This document shows, piece by piece, positions 57,501 through 64,000 of a stretch of DNA of 64,000 nucleotides. Made by a program: the position numbers and the translations under genes. The notes beneath the pieces are model-generated. The model saw only the letters and a program-made list of their open reading frames with translations. It was not told where the DNA came from and searched no databases. Numbering within the stretch: the stretch's first letter is position 1; every line of letters starts with the position of its first letter. Source of the DNA: Symsagittifera roscoffensis (taxonomy: Eukaryota > Xenacoelomorpha > Acoela > Convolutidae); assembly GCF_963678635.1 (NCBI RefSeq), contig NC_087066.1:5547954-5611953 (forward strand), written 5' to 3'.

Positions 57501-60340
57501 TCATGATGTTTTCATCTGCTGTGCATAATCCGAAAATACCTTCTCAAAAATGAAAAGTCGACCACAGAGGGACTCGAACTCCCAATCTTTTGATTGGAAG
57601 TCAGACGCCTTATTCGTTAGTCCATGCGGCTGCTGGAATGTGTCGAAATTTGTAGATTTGAAATGCTCAAGATGCCGTTGTTTTCCTGCTTAGATGAGCA
57701 AATTTTCTGAAGCATTAGCTAGAGGAGAAGTTCCTTGCTGTCAATCATTGTTTTTATCTGCTGTGCATAATCCGAAATTACCTTCTCAAGAATAGAAAAT
57801 TCGACCATAGAGGGATTCGAACTCCCAATCTTTTGATTCGAAGTAGATGCTTTATCCGTTGGGCCTTGCGGGTGTTGGAATGTGTCGAAATGTGTAGATA
57901 TGAAATGCTCAAGATGCCGTTGTTTTCCTGCTAAGATGAGCAAATTTTTCTGAAACGTTAGCTAGCGGAGAAGTTCCTTGCTGTCAATCATTATCTTTTT
58001 ATCTGCTGTACATTATCTGAAAATACCTTCTCAAAAAATGAAAAGTCGTGCACAGAGAGATTCGAACCTCCAATCATCTGATTCGAAGTCAGATGGCTTA
58101 TCCGTTAGGCCATGCGGCCATTGAAAGGTTTTCGTTATGGGTAGATTTTAAATGCTCTGGCTGTTGCTGTTTTACTGCTTGCTTGAGCAATTTTTCTGAA
58201 ACATAAGCTAGCGGAGAAGTTCCTTGCTGTCAATCATTATCTTTTTATCTGCTGTGCAGTATCTGAAAATACCTTCTCAAAAAATGAAAAGTCGTCCACA
58301 GAGAGATTCGAACCTCCAGTAATCTGATTCGAAGTCAGATGCCTTATCCGTTAGGCCATGCGGCCATTGAAAGGTTTTCGTTATGGGTAGATTTAAAATG
58401 CTCTGGCTGCCGTGCTCGCATTAGCAAATTTTCTGAAACATTAGCTAGCGGAGAAGTTCCTTGCTGTCAATCATTATGTTTTATCTGCTGTGCGTTATCT
58501 GAATTTACCTTCTCAAAAAATGAAAAGTCGACCACAGAGGGATTCGAACCCCAAATCTTCTGATTCGAAGTTAGACGCCTTATCCGTTAGGCCATGCGGC
58601 CATTGAAAGGTTTTCGTAATGGGTAGATTTAAAATGCTCTGGCTGCCGTGCTTGCATTAGCAAATTTTCTGAAACATTAGCTAGCGGAGAAGTTCCTTGC
58701 TGTCAATCATTATGTTTTTTTCTGCTGTGCATAATCGGAAATTACCTCCTCAAAAAATGAAAAGTCGTCCACAGAGACATTCGAACCTCCAATCATCTGA
58801 TTCGAAGTCAGATGCCTAATCCGTTAGGCCATGCGGCCATTGAAAGGTTTTCGTTATGGGTAGATTTAAAATGCTCTGGCTGCCGTGCTTGCATTAGCAA
58901 ATTTTCTGAAACATTAGCTAGCGGAGAAGTTCCTTGCTGTCAATCATTATGTTTTATCTGCTGTGCGTTATCTGAATTTACCTTCTCAAAAAATGAAAAG
59001 TCGACCACAGAGGGATTCGAACCCCAAATCTTCTGATTCGAAGTTAGACGCCTTATCCGTTAGGCCATGCGGCCGTTAGAAGGTTTCCGAAGTGAGTAGA
59101 TATAAAATGCTCAAGATGCCGTTGTTTTCCTGCTTAGATGAGCAAATTTTTCTGAAACGTTAGCTAGCGGAGAAGTTCCTTGCTGTCAATCATTATCTTT
59201 TTATCTGCTGTACATTATCTGAAAATACCTTCTCAAAAAATGAAAAGTCGTCCACAGAGAGATTCGAACCTCCAATCATCTGATTCGAAGTCAGATGGCT
59301 TATCCGTTAGGCCATGCGGCCATTGAAAGGTTTTTGTTATGGGTAGATTTTAAATGCTCTGGCTGTTGTTGTTTTACTGCTTGCTTGAGCAATTTTTCTG
59401 AAACATTAGCTAGCGGAGAAGTTCCTTGCTGTCAATCATTATCTTTTTATCTGCTGTGCAGTATCTGAAAATACCTTCTCAAAAAATGAAAAGTCGTCCA
59501 CAGAGAGATTCGAACCTCCAGTAATCTGATTCGAAGTCAGATGCCTTATCCGTTAGGCCATGCGGCCATTGAAAGGTTTTCGTTATGGGTAGATTTAAAA
59601 TGCTCTGGCTGCCGTGCTTGCATTAGCAAATTTTCTGAAGCATTAGCTAGCGGAGAAGTTCCTTGTTGTCAATCATTATGTTTTTATCTGCTGTGCATAA
59701 TCCGAAATTACCTTCTCAAGAATCGAAAATTCGACCATAGAGGGATTCGAACTCCCAATCTTTTGATTCGAAGTAGACGCTTTATCCGTTGGGCCTTGCG
59801 GCTGTTGGAATGTGTCGAAATGTGTAGATTTGAAATGCTCAAGATGCTGTTGTTTTCCTTCTTAGATGAGAAAATTTTTGGGAAAGTTAAGTTGTGCGCG
59901 TCAATCTCCACAATTCGAAAAGAAACCGCTGCAACATTAGTTGGCGCAGAATTTCCTTGCTGTCAATCATGATGTTTTCATCTGCTGTGCATAATCCGAA
60001 AATACCTTCTCAAAAAATGAAAAGTCGACCACAGAGGGATTCGAACTCCCAATCTTTTGATTGGAAGTCAGACGCCTTATTCGTTAGTCCATGCGATTGC
60101 TGGAATGTCTCGAAATTTGTAGATTTGAAATGCTCAAGATGCCGTTGTTTTCCTGCTTAGATGAGCAAATTTTCTGAAGCATTAGCTAGAGGAGAAGTTC
60201 CTTGCTGTCAATCATTGTTTTTATCTGCTGTGCATAATCCGAAATTACCTTCTCAAGAATAGAAAATTCGACCATAGAGGGATTCGAACTCCCAATCTTT
60301 TGATTCGAAGTAGATGCTTTATCCGTTGGGCCTTGCGGGT
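54563..60340 (-). repeat. Array block H: 3.48- and 3.00-kb duplications
   Basis: Copies start at 54563, 54809, 55045, 55282, 55518, 55765, 56011, 56247, 56492, 56729, 57023, 57266, 57559, 57802, 58047, 58293, 58529, 58766, 59002, 59249, 59495, 59732, 60026 and 60269. 54563-56011 recurs exactly 3484 bp on at 58047-59495. 56729-57266 recurs 3003 bp on. Most copies have G2-A71 acceptor mismatches or the 1-nt anticodon-stem deletion. Confidence 0.92.
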
Positions 60341-60995
60341 GTTGGTATCTGTCGAATTGTGTAGATTTGAACTGCTCAAGATGCCGTTGTTTTCCTGCTT
60401 AGATGAGCAAATTTTTCTGAAACGTTAGCTAGCGGAGAAGTTCCTTGCTGTGAATCATTATCTTTTTATCTGATGTGCATTATCTGAGAATACCTTCTCA
60501 AAAAATGAAAAGTCGTCCACAGAGGGATTCGAACCCTCAATCATCTGATTCGAAGTCAGATGCCTTATCCGTTAGGCCATGCGGCCATTGAAAGGTTTTC
60601 GTTATGGGTAGATTTTAAATGCTCTGGCTGTTGTTGTTTTACTGCTTGCTTGAGCAATTTTTCTGAAACACTAAGTAGCGGAGAAGTTCCTTGCTGTCAA
60701 TCATTATCTTTTTATCTGCTGTGCAGTATCTGAAAATACCTTCTCAAAAAATGAAAAGTCGTCCACAGAGAGATTCGAACCTCCAATTATCTGATTCGAA
60801 GTCAGATGCCTTATCCGTTAGGCCATGCGGCCATTGAAAGGTTGTCGTTATGGGTAGATTTAAAATGCTCTGGCTGCCGTGCTTGCATTAGCAAATTTTC
60901 CGAAACATTAGCTAGCGGAGAAGTTCCTTGCTGTCAATCATTATGTTTTATCTGCTGTGCGTTATCTGAATTTACCTTCTCAAAAAATGAAAAGT

Positions 60996-61068
60996 CGACC
61001 ACAGAGGGATTCGAACCCCCAATCTTCTGATTCGAAGTTAGACGCCTTATCCGTTAGGCCATGCGGCC
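60996..61068 (-). tRNA. tRNA-Arg (TCG), one anticodon-stem mismatch
   Basis: Counterpart of 40996 in the 20-kb repeat, with the same TCTAA/TCAGA stem. Confidence 0.45.
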
Positions 61069-63214
61069 GTTAGAAGGTTTCCGAAGTGAGTAGATATAAA
61101 ATGCTCTGGATGCCGTTGTTTTAGTGCTAAGATGAGCAATTTTTTGGGAAAATTTAGTTAGCGCAGAAGTATTTTGCTGTCAATCATGATTTTTTTTATC
61201 TGGTGTGCATAATCGGAAATTACCTTCTCAAAAAATGAAAATTTGATCACAGAGGGATTCGAACCTCCAATCTTCTGATTCGAAGTCAGACGCGTTATCC
61301 GTTAGGCCATGCGGCCGTTGGAAGGTTTGCGAAATGGGTAAATTTAAAATGCTCTGGATGCCGTTATTTTACTGCTAAGATGAGCAAATTTTTGGGAAAA
61401 TTTAATTGGAGCAGAAGTTTTTTTGCTGTCAATCATGATGTTTTTATCTGGTGTGCATAATCGGAAATTACCTCCTCAAAAAATAAAATTCGACCACAGA
61501 GGGATTCGCACCGCCAATCTTCTGATTCGAAGTCAGACGCCTTGTCCGTTAGGGCATGCGGCCTTTGAAAGGTTTTTGAAATGGGTAGATTTAAACTGCT
61601 CTGTCTTCCGTTGTTTTACTGCTTGGATGAGCAACTTTTTCTGAAACATTAGCTAGCGGAGAAGTTCCTTGCTGTCAATCAGTATGTTTTATCTGCTGTG
61701 CGCTATCTGAATTTATCTTCTCAAAAAATGAAAAGTCGACCACAGAGGGATTCGAACCCCTAATCTTCTGATTCGAAGTCAGACGCCTTATCCGTTAGGC
61801 CTTGCGGATGTTGGTATCTGTCGAATTGTTTAGATTTGAACTGCTCAAGATGCCGTTGTTTTCCTGCTTAGATGAGCAAATTTTTCTGAAACGTTAGCTA
61901 GCGGAGAAGTTCCTTGCTGTGAATCATTATCTTTTTATCTGATGTGCATTATCTGAGAATACCTTCTCAAAAAATGAAAAGTCGTCCACAGAGGGATTCG
62001 AATCTCCAATCATCTGATTCGATGTCAGACGCCTTATCCGTTAGGCCATGCGGCCATTGAATGGTTTTCGAAATGGGTAGATTTTAAATGCTCTGGCTGT
62101 TGTTGTTTTACTGCTTGCTTGAGCAATTTTTCTGAAGCATTAGCTAGCGTAGAAGTTCCTTGCTGTCAATCATTATGTTTTATCTGCTGTGCGTTATCTG
62201 AATTTACCTTCTCAAAAAATGAAAAGTCGACCACAGAGGGATTCGAACCCCCAATCTTCTGCTTCGAAGTCTGACGCCTTATCCGTTAGGCCATGCTGCC
62301 GTTGGAAGGTTTTCGAAATGGGTAGATTTAAAAAGCTCTGGATGCCGTTGTTTTACTGCTAAGATGAGCAAATTTTTGGGAAAATTTAGTTAGCGCAGAA
62401 GTATTTTGCTGTCAATCATGATGTTTTTATCTGGTGTGCATAATCGGAAATTACCTTCTCAAAAAATGAAAATTCGACCACAGAGGGATTCGAACCCCAA
62501 TCTTCTGATTCGAAGTCAGACGCCTTATCCGTTAGGCCATGAGGCCAATGAAAGGTTTTCGAAATGGGTAGATTTAAAATGCTCTGGCTGTTGTTGTTTT
62601 ACTGCTTGCATGAGCAAATTTTTTGGAAATATTAGCTAGCGGAGAAGTTCCTTGCTGTCAATCATTATGTTTTATCTGCTGTGCGTTATCTGAATTTATC
62701 TTCTCAAAAAAATGAAAAGTCGACCACAGAGGGATTCGAACCACAAATATTCTGATTCGAAGTCAGACGCCTTATCCGTTAGGCCATGCGGCCGTTGGAA
62801 GCTTTTCGAAATGGGTAGATTTAAAATGCTCTGGCTGTTGTTGTTTTACTGTTTGCATGAGCAAATTTTTCTGAAATAATAGCTAGCGGAGAAGTTCCTT
62901 GCTGTCAATCATGATGTTTTTATCTGGTGTGCATAATCGGAAATTACCTTCTCAAAAAATGAAAAGTCGACCACAGAGGGATTCGAACCCCCAATCTTAT
63001 GATTCGAAGTCAGACGCCTTATCCGTTAGGCAATGAGGCCATTGAAAGGTTTTCGAAATGGGTAGATTTAAAATGCTCTGGCTGTTGTTGTTTTACTGCT
63101 TGCATGAGCAAGTTTTTCTGAAATATTAGCTAGCGGAGAAGTTCCTTGCTGTCAATCATGATGTTTTTATCTGCTGCGCGTTATCTGAATTTACCTTCTC
63201 AAAAAATGAAAAGT

Positions 63215-63308
63215 CGACCACAGAGGGATTCGAACCACAAATCTTCTGATTCGAACCACAAATCTTCTGATTCGAAGTCAGACGCCTTATCCGTTAGGCC
63301 ATGCGGCC
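63215..63308 (-). pseudogene. tRNA copy with a 21-bp internal duplication
   Basis: The body is 94 nt. A 21-bp stretch (T loop through variable region and start of the anticodon stem) is directly duplicated, again starting at ATTCGAA. This is the reciprocal of the 21-nt deletions at 24071 and 30714. Confidence 0.75.
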
Positions 63309-63974
63309 GTTGGAAGGTTTTCGAAATGGGTAGATTTAAAATGCTGTGGCTGTTGTTGTTTTACTGCTTGCATGAGCAAATTTTTCTGAAATATTAGCTA
63401 GCGGAGAAGTTCCTTGCTGTCAATCATGATGTTTTTATCTGCTGCGCGTTATCTGAATTTACCTTCTCAAAAAATGAAAAGTCGACCACAGAGGGATTCG
63501 AAATCCAATCTTCTGATTCGATGTTAGACGCCTTATCCGTTAGGCCATGCGGCCGCTGAAAGGTTTTCAAAATGGGTAGATTTAAGATGCTCTGGATGCC
63601 GTTGTCTTACTGCTAAGATGAGCAAATTTTTGGGAAAATTTAGTTAGCGCAGAAGTTTTTTGCTGTCAATCATGATGTTTTTATCTGGTGTGGATAATCG
63701 GAAATTACCTTCTCAAAAAATGAAAATTCGACCATAGAGTGATTGGAACCTCCAATCTTCTGATTCGAAGTCAGACGCCTTATCCGTTAAGCCATTCGGC
63801 CATTGAAAGGTTTCGAAATGGGTAGATTTAAACTGCTCTGGCTGCCGTTGTTTTACTGCTAAAATGAGCAAATTTTTTTGAAACATTACTTAGCGGAGAA
63901 GTTCCTTGCTATCAATCATGATGTTTTCAACCGCTGTGCTTAATCCGAAATAACCTTCTCAAGAAATGAAAATT

Positions 63975-64000
63975 CGACCACAGTGGGTTTCGAACTCCCA
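63975..64000 (-). pseudogene. tRNA-like copy cut by the window end
   Basis: Only the acceptor 3' strand and part of the T arm are in the window. The array clearly continues to the right. Confidence 0.7.

Larger units (their letters stand above)
20383..64000 (-). repeat. Giant tandem array of tRNA(Arg)-derived units, 178 copies counted
   Basis: Each unit is a 72-73 nt tRNA body on the minus strand followed by a ~173-bp spacer. Typical spacing is 244-249 bp (up to 294). Read on the minus strand, the consensus body has a 7-bp acceptor stem (GGCCGCA/TGTGGTC with two G-U pairs), an A box TGGCCTAACGG, an anticodon arm TCTGA-CTTCGAA-TCAGA with anticodon TCG, variable loop AGATT, a T arm with B box GGTTCGAATCC, and a G discriminator. 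No CCA is encoded. T-runs (TTTT, then TTTTTT) begin 3-4 nt after the 3' end. The array exceeds the window on the right. Sub-blocks and their copy positions are listed separately. Confidence 0.97.
60514..64000 (-). repeat. Array block I: right end of window, order copied from block E/F
   Basis: Copies start at 60514, 60760, 60996, 61244, 61491, 61737, 61983, 62228, 62475, 62721, 62968, 63215, 63483, 63729 and 63975 (cut by the window). 60996-62228 match 40996-42227 at an offset of 20,000-20,001 bp. 63483, 63729 and 63975 match 43212, 43467 and 43713 at 20,262-20,271 bp. Confidence 0.92.

Noticed and set aside
20827-63397. Dozens of plus-strand open frames of 60-143 codons across the array, with recurrent phrases such as PQRDSNPQSSDSKSDALSVRPCG
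   Set aside because: They are antisense translations of the tRNA bodies (RDSNPQ and SKSDALSVRPCG come from the T arm and anticodon/D arm). They recur only because the unit is near 246 bp, a multiple of three. No splice, start or family evidence supports them.
20383-64000. CRISPR-like or direct-repeat bacterial array
   Set aside because: Repeats are ~246 bp, fold as tRNAs and lie in a spliced eukaryotic gene context. Spacers are conserved and not unique.
20383-64000. Dispersed tRNA-derived SINE insertions
   Set aside because: Copies are strictly tandem and same-strand, with no TSDs or A-tails between units. A SINE ancestor of the unit remains possible, but independent insertions are not.

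Overview
This is eukaryotic, almost certainly invertebrate animal, nuclear DNA. It has AT-rich intergenic and intronic sequence, spliced exons of a conserved metazoan-type aminopeptidase, an APE-type LINE with a target-site duplication, and many eukaryotic-type tRNA-like sequences with internal A and B boxes. I cannot name the species.

Layout. (1) 1-770: 3.2 copies of a 242-bp tandem repeat. (2) 770-4500: mostly anonymous AT-rich DNA with an 18-bp minisatellite (2725-2814), two weakly supported exons of an unrecognised cysteine-rich, glycosylation-site-rich protein (1443-1608 and 3719-3968), and two old copies of a dispersed repeat. (3) 4800-10290: a 2.37-kb sequence in two full and one partial tandem copies, each starting block carrying a 14-bp inverted repeat. 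(4) 10523-20116: five plus-strand exons (249 codons, all phases consistent) of a cytosolic Xaa-Pro aminopeptidase 1 (XPNPEP1-like) N-terminal half. The fourth intron has a GC donor and carries an antisense, nearly intact LINE (13943-17721) with a perfect 13-bp target-site duplication. (5) 20383-64000: the dominant feature, a tandem array of 178 minus-strand tRNA(Arg)-derived copies (complete, truncated or fragmentary by my hand count) at about 246-bp spacing.

The array unit is a 72-73 nt tRNA body plus a ~173-bp spacer. The commonest anticodon is TCG (Arg, CGA codons). Many copies keep the A box, B box, a T-run terminator just after the 3' end and a TTTAAA at about -30. Sub-families carry other anticodons: TTA (would read UAA), TCA (would read UGA), TCC (Gly), and single copies with TTG or TGG. 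The array is built from higher-order repeats (0.49, 0.74, 1.78, 1.85, 2.2, 3.0 and 3.5 kb), and the copy order at 41.0-43.7 kb largely recurs 20.0-20.3 kb further right. Copies at the left edge are old and degenerate, while interior ones are near identical.

The array sits downstream of the last visible aminopeptidase exon, on the opposite strand, and no later exon is found before the window ends. If the gene is intact, the array lies in an intron of at least 43.9 kb. The remaining possibilities are a broken gene or an assembly misjoin. Most array copies have stem mismatches and look like tRNA pseudogenes or a tRNA-derived satellite, and about ten are plausible as real tRNA genes.
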